Of a DNA stretch of 64,000 nt, positions 42,694 through 50,711 are shown piece after piece (the first letter of the stretch is position 1; each line of letters begins with the position of its first letter). Below the pieces are notes generated by a model. The model was not told the origin of the DNA, did not search any database, and saw nothing but the letters and a program-made list of their open reading frames with translations. The stretch comes from Marinobacter sp. F3R08. Lineage in GTDB: Bacteria > Pseudomonadota > Gammaproteobacteria > Pseudomonadales > Oleiphilaceae. The translations under genes and the position numbers were made by a program. The stretch covers positions 62,001 through 126,000 of the forward strand of contig NZ_JAHKPI010000002.1 in NCBI RefSeq assembly GCF_018860425.1, written 5' to 3'.

Positions 42694-43179
42694 ATGCCGC
42701 CATTCCAGTTTAACCTCGCCTCGATCAAGGATTTAATCGAACGAAGGTACCAGCAGAAAAGCGCCACACCCAGATACAGTGCAGTTGCCCTTGAAGGCTT
42801 CATTACTCCACGCTGGAAAGCCAAGAAGCAAATGGCCGTAGAATGCATCGACTTCAACCAAAGTGGTGCTGGCCTTAAGGTCTCCGTTCCAATCTGGGAA
42901 AAAGGCGATGAGGTTTGTCTATACGTTCGAGCATCGGATAAAACAGAGCTGAAACTCCACGGAATGCCTGCGACAGTGCGATATCGCATTAAATGGGAAG
43001 GCCAATACAGAATTGGGCTAGAGTTTCATCCCCAGAAAGCACTGTTTCGCGAGCAGGATGTGAAGTTGCAGGCCTGCGCTGTCGAGACATACCTGGCGGA
43101 GTTGAGCGGGAAAGATCCCGCCACAATTCTTGACGGTATCACGCTGGATAAAGCGATCAGTGCAAACGACACTGTTTGA
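42694..43179 (+). CDS. PilZ-domain-like protein
   Basis: 161 residues. PRYSAVALEGFITPRWK, VECIDFNQSGAGLKV (an NxSxxG box typical of PilZ) and ATVRYRIKWEGQYRIGLEF together follow the PilZ beta-barrel, which usually binds cyclic di-GMP. The RxxxR arm is not clear, so ligand binding is uncertain. It lies alone between a terminator and a family B leader. Confidence 0.65.
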   Translation: MPPFQFNLASIKDLIERRYQQKSATPRYSAVALEGFITPRWKAKKQMAVECIDFNQSGAGLKVSVPIWEKGDEVCLYVRASDKTELKLHGMPATVRYRIKWEGQYRIGLEFHPQKALFREQDVKLQACAVETYLAELSGKDPATILDGITLDKAISANDTV

Positions 43180-43183
43180 TATA

Positions 43184-43245
43184 AATTTTGTGCCACTGGC
43201 ACGAAACGGGGAGCTGCCCCCGGCCTTTGAGCAAATACAGCAAAT
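43184..43245 (+). promoter_or_regulatory. Family B leader RNA, copy 7
   Basis: P1 GTGCC/GGCAC (43190-43202), GAAA, P2 CGGG-/CCCG with loop region GAGCTGC (43207-43221), CAGC 43238-43241. It begins five bases after the PilZ gene stop; TATAAAT at 43180-43186 may be a -10 element. Confidence 0.72.
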
Positions 43246-43247
43246 CA

Positions 43248-43310
43248 AACCCTATCGGGGCTCTTTTGCCCCGTTGGGGCGAGGAGCTCCTCTAATCAAG
43301 GAGACCTTCC
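43248..43310 (+). promoter_or_regulatory. Family A leader, copy 21
   Basis: AACCCTATCGGGG-/CCCCGTTGGGGC hairpin; GAGCTCCTC faces AAGGAG before the start at 43311. Confidence 0.75.
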
Positions 43311-43721
43311 ATGTCATCAATGATGCTATTCGTAGACCTGAAATCGTCTAACGAACTCACCAAGAACGTCCGGGAAAAGCTCGAAACCGCCCTGCGGACA
43401 GTTGTCCTGACTCGGAGCTATTTGCTTCCGATCTGGGATCTGAAAGTAGACCCGATTCCGGAATCCTCGTTCTATGACTTCCAAGCACAGATTTACTACG
43501 TCTCGGATGAACCCGAGATCGATGGTGTTGAATCTTACCTGGATGTCAGACTCTTGTTCGATCTGCTTCTGAAAGGCCCGGCCAATCCAAAAGGCGTAAT
43601 CACTGATTACTACCTTGGGGCGGCCTGCGACGCCCCCGACCCCTGCAAAGGCTTCCAGCGGGGTGACGCACCTTTTGAACCTGCGATCGAGCAACCTATG
43701 CCCACGCTGGCGGACCTGTAG
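43311..43721 (+). CDS. Unknown protein
   Basis: 136 residues, MSSMMLFVDLKSSNELTKNV onward, with an acidic C-terminal half. No family recognised. First gene after B+A leaders. Confidence 0.6.
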   Translation: MSSMMLFVDLKSSNELTKNVREKLETALRTVVLTRSYLLPIWDLKVDPIPESSFYDFQAQIYYVSDEPEIDGVESYLDVRLLFDLLLKGPANPKGVITDYYLGAACDAPDPCKGFQRGDAPFEPAIEQPMPTLADL

Positions 43722-43746
43722 TTGAGAAACCAACGTGGAGAAACCA

Positions 43747-44133
43747 ATGATGAACCATCCTGACGATGTTCGGCACAACAATCCCTACAACCTAACCGGG
43801 ACGCTGAATGGCCTTCGGTTCTATCTGAAGGCTACAGGCCATACGGACGGGTTAAACCTGCTGGAGAAAGCGGTACTCAAAACCAGCGAGGATACTGATT
43901 TTTCTCGCCAGTTTGTGATGACGTTTAAGTACGGCAGCACTTTGGCCATACGAGATCTGTTCAGCCACTTTGGAGACTATTGGGAGAAGCCTCGGTCTTC
44001 CTTCCCTTTCTACCCACACGTCGATGCAGTTAATGCAATCGATACTGCTTTTCACAAGGTAAAGCTTGGCTTGGACCTTGAAGCAGAAGCGGCTGAGTAT
44101 AACGGCCTTCATAACCATAATCGTGACCGCTAG
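43747..44133 (+). CDS. Unknown protein
   Basis: 128 residues from ATG at 43747 (GGAG 8 bases upstream). His- and Asn-rich ends. No family recognised; 25 bases after the previous gene. Confidence 0.6.
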   Translation: MMNHPDDVRHNNPYNLTGTLNGLRFYLKATGHTDGLNLLEKAVLKTSEDTDFSRQFVMTFKYGSTLAIRDLFSHFGDYWEKPRSSFPFYPHVDAVNAIDTAFHKVKLGLDLEAEAAEYNGLHNHNRDR

Positions 44134-44174
44134 CCGGCGAAGTCACACATCAACCTGAGAGTCCCAACTCTCAC

Positions 44175-44238
44175 AACCCATGAGGGTGCGCTAACCCTCA
44201 GTGGGTTGGCGTGCTCTCCTGAGCTACAGGAGAACGTC
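44175..44238 (+). promoter_or_regulatory. Family A leader, copy 22
   Basis: AACCCATGAGGGT-/ACCCTCAGTGGGTT hairpin and a CTCCTG/CAGGAG hairpin holding the ribosome site. Confidence 0.82.
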
Positions 44239-46098
44239 ATGACCGTTCAAATTCATAACTCAAGATATGAACGTATCCAGCAGAAGGCCGAGCCGGTGAT
44301 CAATCACCTAATCGACCTTCTTAGAAGGGGATATGCACTTTCAACTGCCTCATCTTTCGGGAAAGACAGCTCCGTGGTTCTGGTTCTGTTCTTTGAGGCG
44401 TTGAAGCGAGCGAAGGCACAAGGCATCTCGCTGCCCCGGTGCTATATCTCTCATTCAAATACCGGTATCGAAAATCCAGCGATGGATAGCTATACCGGTG
44501 AAATGTTGTCGTTTGTTGATCGGTTCATTGAGCAGCACAATCTTGACGTGGAGGTTGTGCTGGCGGAACCCAGCCTTTCGGCTTCATTCATGTATGCGAC
44601 AGTCGGACGTGGCAAGTTGCCGCGATTTGTCGACTCTAAAGCTCGTGAGTGTTCGGTTGATTGGAAAGTAAAACCCCAGCAAAGGGCACTTAAGCGCATT
44701 CGTAAGCAAGCCGGCGAAGGTCGAGATCTGGTTGTCCTGGTGGGCACCCGGAATGCGGAATCAGCTGTGCGAAACGAGCGAATGGAAAATGCGGGTCACT
44801 CAGCAACCTCTCTGGTACCGGAGGAGGGCCAAACGGCACTCTACTCCAATGCGTGCATTGCGGATTGGGAAATGACGGATATCTGGGAACTTCTGATGGC
44901 TTGCGACAGCGAACGTAACGGTGTTTACGCCACCTACGTCCCGAACTTCGAGCACACCCTGGCGCTGTATAAAGCATCAAATGAAGGTACCTGTGCTGTG
45001 ATAGTTGGAGACGGTGGCAATAAGGCAGCTTGTGGCTCGCGCCATGGCTGCGGAATTTGCACCGTCGCGGGGAAAAAGGACCGCAGTATGAGTGCAATGA
45101 TTGAGTCCGAGCCGGAAACCTTCGGGTATTTGGACGGTATCAATCGACTAAGGAACTTCATCGTTAGAACACAGCACGATTTCGATCGTCGCGAGTGGTT
45201 TCAGCGTCGGATTTCTGATGTTGGCTACGTTGCTCTCAGTCCAGACAATTACTCATCCCGAATGCGGCGTGATCTGCTTCGTTACATGCTCACTCTCGAT
45301 GTTCGAGAGCAGGAGCGGGCGGAGGAGCACAGCGCTGCTTTGCATCGAGGCGACATACCAGATACACCGGTAAATCGGCGTCTCGCGCACCCCCAATTCG
45401 AATGGATTACACCGAAGATGTTGCTGGCGATCGATTTCGCCTGGGGCATTTACGGTCAATTCAGTCATGCCTTTCCAGCTCTCAGGGAGTGGTATGAAGT
45501 AGTCCATCTGGGTCGTCGCTATGAGATCCCGGAGGTTGGGGAGGATGAGTACCTGCGCATTCCTGTGCCGGAAAAACGGTACTTCTACATCGGCGCTTAC
45601 GAGCACCCGTGGAAGATCGATGGTCTTCGTAACGCCTATGGCGAAGCGAAAAACCCGGCTCGCCGTCCCGATCGACCGCCGTTTGGCGCGTATCGAGATC
45701 CGGAAACCGGAGAAACCCGAAGGGTGGCCTATTTCGAGGAAAGAGATGAGCTGAGCATCGATGGTGCAGAGGCGAACCTGTTTTTACTCGAATTCGAAGA
45801 CATCTACTTCGAAACACTGGCACTGGAGAACTACGACGGCGTGCGATATCTGCTGGATCGAGGCCTGGTCAAAGTAGGGAAGGGGCAGATTGCTACCTAC
45901 GATCAGATCGCCCGGCGTGCACAGCACTGGATACGTCTGGGGCAGGACTTGAATGTGATGGACATTCAGGACTATGCCCGAGATCACTCCATCTCCAAAG
46001 CTGAGCATTTCCAATTGATGGAAGAGCATCAGCGTCAAATCGCAGCCAATGTAGACGACCAGTTCAATCTGGATCTGTTTGCAGAGGCTGCGGCATAA
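44239..46098 (+). CDS. DndC-like PAPS-reductase-family protein
   Basis: 619 residues. The PP-loop is STASSFGKDSSVVL near residue 40. Further on, ACGSRHGCGICTVAGKKDRS closely follows the DndC pattern (G-SRFGC-CTVV-KDKS), where the cysteines hold an iron-sulfur cluster. DndC helps place sulfur in the DNA backbone in phosphorothioation systems. Here no dndA, B, D or E is visible, so it may be an orphan with another sulfur-transfer or anti-defence role. The C-terminal third (YIGAYEHPWKIDGLRN, TGETRRVAYFEE) is not recognised. Confidence 0.75.
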   Translation: MTVQIHNSRYERIQQKAEPVINHLIDLLRRGYALSTASSFGKDSSVVLVLFFEALKRAKAQGISLPRCYISHSNTGIENPAMDSYTGEMLSFVDRFIEQHNLDVEVVLAEPSLSASFMYATVGRGKLPRFVDSKARECSVDWKVKPQQRALKRIRKQAGEGRDLVVLVGTRNAESAVRNERMENAGHSATSLVPEEGQTALYSNACIADWEMTDIWELLMACDSERNGVYATYVPNFEHTLALYKASNEGTCAVIVGDGGNKAACGSRHGCGICTVAGKKDRSMSAMIESEPETFGYLDGINRLRNFIVRTQHDFDRREWFQRRISDVGYVALSPDNYSSRMRRDLLRYMLTLDVREQERAEEHSAALHRGDIPDTPVNRRLAHPQFEWITPKMLLAIDFAWGIYGQFSHAFPALREWYEVVHLGRRYEIPEVGEDEYLRIPVPEKRYFYIGAYEHPWKIDGLRNAYGEAKNPARRPDRPPFGAYRDPETGETRRVAYFEERDELSIDGAEANLFLLEFEDIYFETLALENYDGVRYLLDRGLVKVGKGQIATYDQIARRAQHWIRLGQDLNVMDIQDYARDHSISKAEHFQLMEEHQRQIAANVDDQFNLDLFAEAAA

Positions 46099-46121
46099 AA
46101 GCGGGAATTTCTTCACGCTTC

Positions 46122-46174
46122 AACCCAACCGCGTTCGGAGCCTCCTGGCTCCTGCGCGGGACCAACCAGAGGAA
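46122..46174 (+). promoter_or_regulatory. Family A leader, copy 23 (diverged)
   Basis: AACCCAACCGCG-/CGCGG outer pairing with an inner GGAGCC/GGCTCC stem, followed by CAGAGGA before the lipoprotein gene. Confidence 0.6.
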
Positions 46175-46558
46175 ATGATGATGGAAAAACTCTCAAAACT
46201 CTCAATCGCAGTCGCCTTGAGCGCCGGATTGATTCATGGCTGCACGGATTCAACGGTGGCCTTTGAGCAATTGGAGCTAATGCCTGGCAATAGTCAGTCA
46301 GTGTCATTGAAAGGCACTGAATCAGAGGCTGTGATGACCCTGCGTTCACGGGCTAACGAATACGTGTTTGCTGGAGAAATTGCTAAGCATTCTGCAACTG
46401 AGTTGCGCTTTGAGGGCAGGCTTCAAAACAGTGACCAAGCTGTGGAGCAGGTTTTCAAACTGTATCCGTACTATCCCGGAAACATCTGGGTCTGCGATGG
46501 ATGCGGCTCCTGGGTTGAGATCAGCCCTGTGTTGATGGTGGAAGCCTCATCACAATAA
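46175..46558 (+). CDS. Probable small lipoprotein
   Basis: 127 residues (three ATGs in a row; the first is used). Signal-like segment LSIAVALSAGLIHGC with a lipid-anchored Cys candidate. The rest is a compact domain with two further Cys close together (VCDGCGSW). Unknown function; follows the DndC-like gene. Confidence 0.6.
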   Translation: MMMEKLSKLSIAVALSAGLIHGCTDSTVAFEQLELMPGNSQSVSLKGTESEAVMTLRSRANEYVFAGEIAKHSATELRFEGRLQNSDQAVEQVFKLYPYYPGNIWVCDGCGSWVEISPVLMVEASSQ

Positions 46559-46569
46559 ACAGCCAGTGA

Positions 46570-46599
46570 CCGGTTATGGGCCTTCGGGCCTATAACCGG
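46570..46599 (+). terminator. Strong hairpin after lipoprotein gene
   Basis: CCGGTTAT-GGCC/GGCC-ATAACCGG around TTCG. No T-run follows. Confidence 0.6.
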
Positions 46600-46789
46600 C
46601 ATCTACTAGAAACGGAAGAAGAAGTTGGTATAGCAGGATCGTCTGGGGCCCTAGTGGGTCTCAGGCGAGCTGCATGATCACTTTTTTCGCAGCCACTCTG
46701 CACCCGGTAAAAGCGTTATGCACTATCCTGGGTAGCATAAGGAGAGTTTGTTTTCGCCGCCGCGTTCTCTGAGCGTTCCGGCAAAAACG
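46600..46789. other. Intergenic region before a B leader
   Basis: No gene seen. Several short inverted repeats; AGCATAA at 46734 may be part of a promoter, but no clear -35/-10 pair is visible. Confidence 0.35.
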
Positions 46790-46848
46790 AATTTTGTGCC
46801 CCTGGCACGAATCAGGTAGCTGACCTGGCGTAACTGCAAGCACAGCAT
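46790..46848 (+). promoter_or_regulatory. Family B leader RNA, copy 8
   Basis: P1 GTGCC/GGCAC (46796-46808), P2 CAGG/CCTG with loop TAGCTGA (46813-46827), CAGC 46843-46846. It combines the P1 of the short subtype with the P2 of the long subtype. Confidence 0.75.
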
Positions 46849-46856
46849 CCCACCTA

Positions 46857-46914
46857 AACCCATACGGGGCCTTCCCTGTATGGGGTGGCTCCGTGCTTAG
46901 TCCGGAGACATATC
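46857..46914 (+). promoter_or_regulatory. Family A leader, copy 24
   Basis: ACCCATACGGGG/CCCTGTATGGGGT hairpin and GGCTCCG/CCGGAG pairing over the ribosome site. Confidence 0.78.
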
Positions 46915-47202
46915 ATGTCTAAGAACATCACCGCCTGGAATCTGAGTAGTAATCAGGAACTCGGTTTCGTTGGGGATTCCCCGCTCATTTGTCCCGAATG
47001 GGCCGTGGTCTATAGCCACGCCCAAGAGACAAACCAGCTCAGCAAAGCACTCCGGATCATTCAAGATCATCCGGAGCAGCTTGTCGAAAAGCTGTGTGAG
47101 CACTTCCCCCTTGTGTACGGCCAACTGTCTGTTGGTTGTGGCGATTGGGCAGCACTTCGTGAGCAGCCTGAAGAGTCAGCCCTCACACCATTGCCGCATT
47201 GA
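46915..47202 (+). CDS. Unknown protein
   Basis: 95 residues starting MSKNITAWNLSSNQELGFVG. No family recognised. Confidence 0.58.
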   Translation: MSKNITAWNLSSNQELGFVGDSPLICPEWAVVYSHAQETNQLSKALRIIQDHPEQLVEKLCEHFPLVYGQLSVGCGDWAALREQPEESALTPLPH

Positions 47203-47288
47203 TCTGCTGATTGGTCTTGCAGCTTAAGCAACATACTGCCGCACGAGCCTCCGGGTTGGTGTAGCGGAACAAACAAGGAGAAGATGCT

Positions 47289-47942
47289 ATGGGCTATTCC
47301 CATCACTTCACGAAAAACCGTGCCCCTTCCACCAGCGAGTGGAGGATCATTAAGAACATCGCGGTGTATCTCATAGAGAATACTCCTATGCGAAGTAACT
47401 CTGCCGGAGGGTATTGTGTAAACGATCCTCTCCGAGGAGCAATCGCAACCTATGTAGAACGTGAAAAAACCTCGATCAATGAGTTCACGGACACGGTGAT
47501 CAATATCAACCATAAAGAACCCAATGTCGTTCAAACAATGGGTGGCCACCCGGCCATCATCTTTGACGGCAAGGGAGATTTGGGATCAGAACCGTTCGTT
47601 TTAACTTGTCTATCCCCCGAGGCAGATCGTGAAGTCGCTCCTGGGATGAGAACATGTAAGACGAATCGGATGCCTTACGACCTGCTCGTATGCGCAATGC
47701 TAATTCTGGTCAATCATTCCATCCCGGATCTGCTTGTGATCAACAGTGAAGGGGGAATAGAGGATTGGGAGCCGGCGCTGCGTTTAGCGCGGACGTTCGA
47801 TATGAACGCCAGGCTTCCCGATACCATCGATTTCGATGCCAGCTGTGATCCAGAGCCAATGTCTCTCGTTGAGCTCTGGCAGGAAATCCCACCTAAGAGT
47901 CAGTTTGTTGGAGTCGACACCGGCCCCGGACTGTACTTCTAA
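47289..47942 (+). CDS. Unknown protein
   Basis: 217 residues, AAGGAG 10 bases before the ATG. Segments NTPMRSNSAGGYCVNDPLRG and LVCAMLILVNHSIPDLLVIN suggest a globular alpha/beta fold. It precedes the methyltransferase gene in the same unit but has no A leader of its own. Confidence 0.6.
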   Translation: MGYSHHFTKNRAPSTSEWRIIKNIAVYLIENTPMRSNSAGGYCVNDPLRGAIATYVEREKTSINEFTDTVININHKEPNVVQTMGGHPAIIFDGKGDLGSEPFVLTCLSPEADREVAPGMRTCKTNRMPYDLLVCAMLILVNHSIPDLLVINSEGGIEDWEPALRLARTFDMNARLPDTIDFDASCDPEPMSLVELWQEIPPKSQFVGVDTGPGLYF

Positions 47943-47954
47943 ACCTTTCTCAAT

Positions 47955-48030
47955 ACCCGTACTGGGGTTCTCGCATTTCCCCAGTCGGGGGGAGTGTGTG
48001 AGCCCCTTCAGCCTATGAAGGAGTTACACA
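47955..48030 (+). promoter_or_regulatory. Family A leader, copy 25, before the methyltransferase
   Basis: ACCCGTACTGGGG-/CCCCAGTCGGGGG hairpin; GTGTG-CCTTC pairs with GAAGG-ACAC, hiding AAGGAG. Confidence 0.8.
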
Positions 48031-49449
48031 ATGACTGCAGTAATCATTACCAAAGTTGGTACCAACAAGAACGCCCCGAGGATTTGGTTGGAAGGCCGGA
48101 AACTCGAACGTGAAGGTTTCCGAGTTGGCGAAACCTACAGCGTGGATGCTTCAAACAGTGATCGACTGACTCTCATCAAAGTCACTGGTGGTAAACGCAG
48201 CGTTTCTATGAAGAAGCGGAACGGCGGTTCTCTGCCTCTGATCGACCTTAACGCGCAAAAACTGGCGAAATGGTTTGATGAGGATGAAAAGCTTCGTGTG
48301 ACGATCCGAAAAGGTCGAATCGTCATTCGTAAGCACTATCTCAAAGCAGCAGCACAGGAACGGCTTGAGCGAATCCGCAAAAAAGTTGCAGAGAAGCGCA
48401 AGCTGGCGGTCCATAGCATTTTCCATGGTGGAGGGGTTCTGGACCGGGCAATCCACTCTGGGTTGGCACGAGCTGGCGTGGGCACATTTGTCCAGGTAGC
48501 CGTTGAAAAAGAGCGTAAGTACCTCGACCTGTCGCTGGAACGCAATTCGCATCTATTCGAAGAAGAATCGGTGCTGATAGAGGCCCCCGTTCAGGATATT
48601 TGTCTTGATCGTGCCATTGAGGCAGATATCTGTGTGATGGGCATCCCGTGTACCGGGGCGTCCACTGCGGGTCGAGCTAAGATGCGCGACACCAAAGGGG
48701 AAAAACGGACGTATTTGCCAGAGGAACATGACTCTGCTGGTGCGCTGTTCTTTCAGTCCTTACGGTGGATTGAGCAAACCAATCCTGCGTTGGTAATCCT
48801 GGAGAACGTGAAGCCATACCAGTCCACGGCCAGCATGGCTGTGATCCGGTCGGTACTCACATCTCTCGGGTATGTAGTGCAGGAAAAAATCATGAATGGA
48901 TGTACGTTTGGTGCATTGGAAAATCGCGACCGTCTTTGTGTGGTTGCGGTGACTGAAGGACTGGAGGACTTTATCGACCTTGATAATGTGGTTCCGCTTC
49001 GGACCAAGCCCGCAAAGCTCAGTGATGTGCTGGAAGATATCCCGCTTGATGACGAACGCTGGAAGCCCTATGACTACCTGCGTGAGAAGGAAAAGCGAGA
49101 TATTAAAGCTGGCAAAGGCTTTAGACGGCAGTTGTTCACTGGTGAGGAGGGGCATATCGCAACTGTTACCCGTGAATACAACAAGGCCAGAAGCACTGAT
49201 CCATTCATCCAACATCCCACTGATCCATTGCTATCACGCTTGCTAACAGTGCAAGAGCACCTGCGCGTCAAAGGTATTCCCGAAGACCTCGTTGAGGTTG
49301 AGTGGATGGCCACCACAACCCTGCACGAAGTGCTGGGCCAAAGTGTCGTCTTCCCAGTCTTTGAGGCCACGGGCTTTGCTATTGGCGAGGGGCTGCAAAA
49401 GGCGGCTATGGCAGAACAGGAAACTGCGGCTTTTCCGAAGGCCGCATAA
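48031..49449 (+). CDS. DNA (cytosine-5) methyltransferase
   Basis: 472 residues. Motifs in order: I (SIFHGGGVLDRAI), IV with the nucleophile C207 in GIPCTGAS, VI (LENVKPY), VIII (ENRDRLCVVAV), and a late IX-X region (TTTLHEVLGQSVVFPVFEAT). An N-terminal extension of about 130 residues of unknown role precedes motif I. No restriction enzyme is adjacent, so it probably protects the element from host restriction, as with other plasmid dcm-like genes. The target site cannot be told from sequence. Confidence 0.9.
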   Translation: MTAVIITKVGTNKNAPRIWLEGRKLEREGFRVGETYSVDASNSDRLTLIKVTGGKRSVSMKKRNGGSLPLIDLNAQKLAKWFDEDEKLRVTIRKGRIVIRKHYLKAAAQERLERIRKKVAEKRKLAVHSIFHGGGVLDRAIHSGLARAGVGTFVQVAVEKERKYLDLSLERNSHLFEEESVLIEAPVQDICLDRAIEADICVMGIPCTGASTAGRAKMRDTKGEKRTYLPEEHDSAGALFFQSLRWIEQTNPALVILENVKPYQSTASMAVIRSVLTSLGYVVQEKIMNGCTFGALENRDRLCVVAVTEGLEDFIDLDNVVPLRTKPAKLSDVLEDIPLDDERWKPYDYLREKEKRDIKAGKGFRRQLFTGEEGHIATVTREYNKARSTDPFIQHPTDPLLSRLLTVQEHLRVKGIPEDLVEVEWMATTTLHEVLGQSVVFPVFEATGFAIGEGLQKAAMAEQETAAFPKAA

Positions 49450-49504
49450 ACCAAACTCAAACAAAGCGTATGGTCGAACTGGGATCAGTCAGATCTGCGC
49501 AAAT

Positions 49505-49566
49505 CATCAACTCGGGAGTTGAGTCGGGCCCTGGGCCCGGCTGCTTCCCCAGACTGGAGAAACATC
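49505..49566 (+). promoter_or_regulatory. Family A-like leader, diverged
   Basis: AACTC-GAGTC and GGGCC/GGGCCC pairings followed by TCCCCAG-CTGGAGA pairing over the ribosome site. Confidence 0.5.
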
Positions 49567-49842
49567 ATGGACTTCGAAACCTTTCGTAGCAGTGCGCAAC
49601 ATCTTACACGCGAGGAATCGCTCATATTTGTTCGGACCCACGGGCTGGAATCTGCCTTCCCGGAGATCCGCAAAAATTCGCCAACCGAATTACTGATCTA
49701 TCCTGGGGCCTTGGTCATTACCAAGACTCACGAACGGTTCAGTGTCACGCTTGGGCTCAGAACCTTGAGCTCATACTCACTTCGAAAGCTGGAGAAGATG
49801 ATTTTCTTCTACGGCGTAGAAGAGCGGAGGCTGGCGGCATGA
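49567..49842 (+). CDS. Small unknown protein
   Basis: 91 residues, MDFETFRSSAQHLTREES onward. Its stop overlaps the next start (ATGA). Unknown. Confidence 0.58.
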   Translation: MDFETFRSSAQHLTREESLIFVRTHGLESAFPEIRKNSPTELLIYPGALVITKTHERFSVTLGLRTLSSYSLRKLEKMIFFYGVEERRLAA

Positions 49843-50087
49843 GTGACGTGGTACCTGCATGTGGAGGTACAGAGCCTATCTCGGTGATTAATGGAAGACG
49901 CTGGCAGTACATCTTTGAGCCGTCTACCGGAAAACATGGTTATCTCGATGTAGATAACGATTTGATCACCTGGCACCGGTCGTTCCATCCATCCCATGCT
50001 CCTGAATTTGAGGGGTGCGTGGAGCCCTCTATCGAGGAACGGATACAGCAATGGCGGGAACAGGACGATATAGGCCTGTACTGGTAA
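49839..50087 (+). CDS. Small unknown protein
   Basis: 82 residues, acidic, MSDVVPACGGTEPISVINGR onward. Translationally coupled to the gene before. Confidence 0.55.
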   Translation: MSDVVPACGGTEPISVINGRRWQYIFEPSTGKHGYLDVDNDLITWHRSFHPSHAPEFEGCVEPSIEERIQQWREQDDIGLYW

Positions 50088-50144
50088 CCCCAAGGTCTGC
50101 AGTGCTCTCAGGAGCGCTGTAGATCATCAACAAAGGAGAACATA

Positions 50145-50588
50145 ATGGCAAAAGCACTCTTTGTAGCCAACACGGTTCTGAGACTGCCGGCGCGAGATGC
50201 CGGAGTTGTATCCTCGATTGTGCGTGTGCACTCTTCGCGGATCGGCTCTGTGAGCTCTCGTAAAGGCGGAAAATTAGAAAGGCGGGAGCCAGTTCGTATC
50301 GTTAACGAGGAAACTGGCGCTCATACACTCCGTTTTGCCATAGGCAGCGGCAGTATGGACATCCGCTCACCGACTGCGATTGCAGCCGATTATGATGCGT
50401 TCGATGCACTGGGTATCTCACCTGGAGCAGAGGCTCAGATCGGCGTGTATCGGGCCGGATACATCTCGGTTCTCGAATATTACCTGAAGCATCCAGATTG
50501 GGGCTTGCGACTGGCAACCCACATGGGGGCTGGCGGCCTGGTATTCGGAATCATCGGTGCGGCTCTCGGTATAGCATCTGTACTGTGA
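50145..50588 (+). CDS. Unknown protein with C-terminal membrane segment
   Basis: 147 residues with a basic N-terminal half and a hydrophobic, Gly-rich end (GGLVFGIIGAALGIASVL). AAGGAG upstream. A small hairpin CAGTGCTC/GAGCGCTG lies before it. Unknown. Confidence 0.58.
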   Translation: MAKALFVANTVLRLPARDAGVVSSIVRVHSSRIGSVSSRKGGKLERREPVRIVNEETGAHTLRFAIGSGSMDIRSPTAIAADYDAFDALGISPGAEAQIGVYRAGYISVLEYYLKHPDWGLRLATHMGAGGLVFGIIGAALGIASVL

Positions 50589-50610
50589 GACCAAGCCCTA
50601 CTTAATCATT

Positions 50611-50646
50611 AAACCCAACTCCGGATTTCCGGGGTTGGGTTTTTTC
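50611..50646 (+). terminator. Rho-independent terminator closing the leader-controlled block
   Basis: AACCCAAC-CCGG/CCGG-GTTGGGTT followed by a T-run; also usable by the minus-strand MvaT gene. Confidence 0.9.
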
Positions 50647-50711
50647 GTGGGGGTTGTCGAAAGGATTTGCATCCCGCGCTGTAGATCGTGCGCTCGACGC
50701 CCAAATCAGGC

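Noticed and set aside
17386..49566. Repeats resembling a CRISPR array
   Set aside because: The repeated units are 60-100 bases, imperfect, spread over 30 kb and each sits just before a gene; there are no regular spacers or cas genes.
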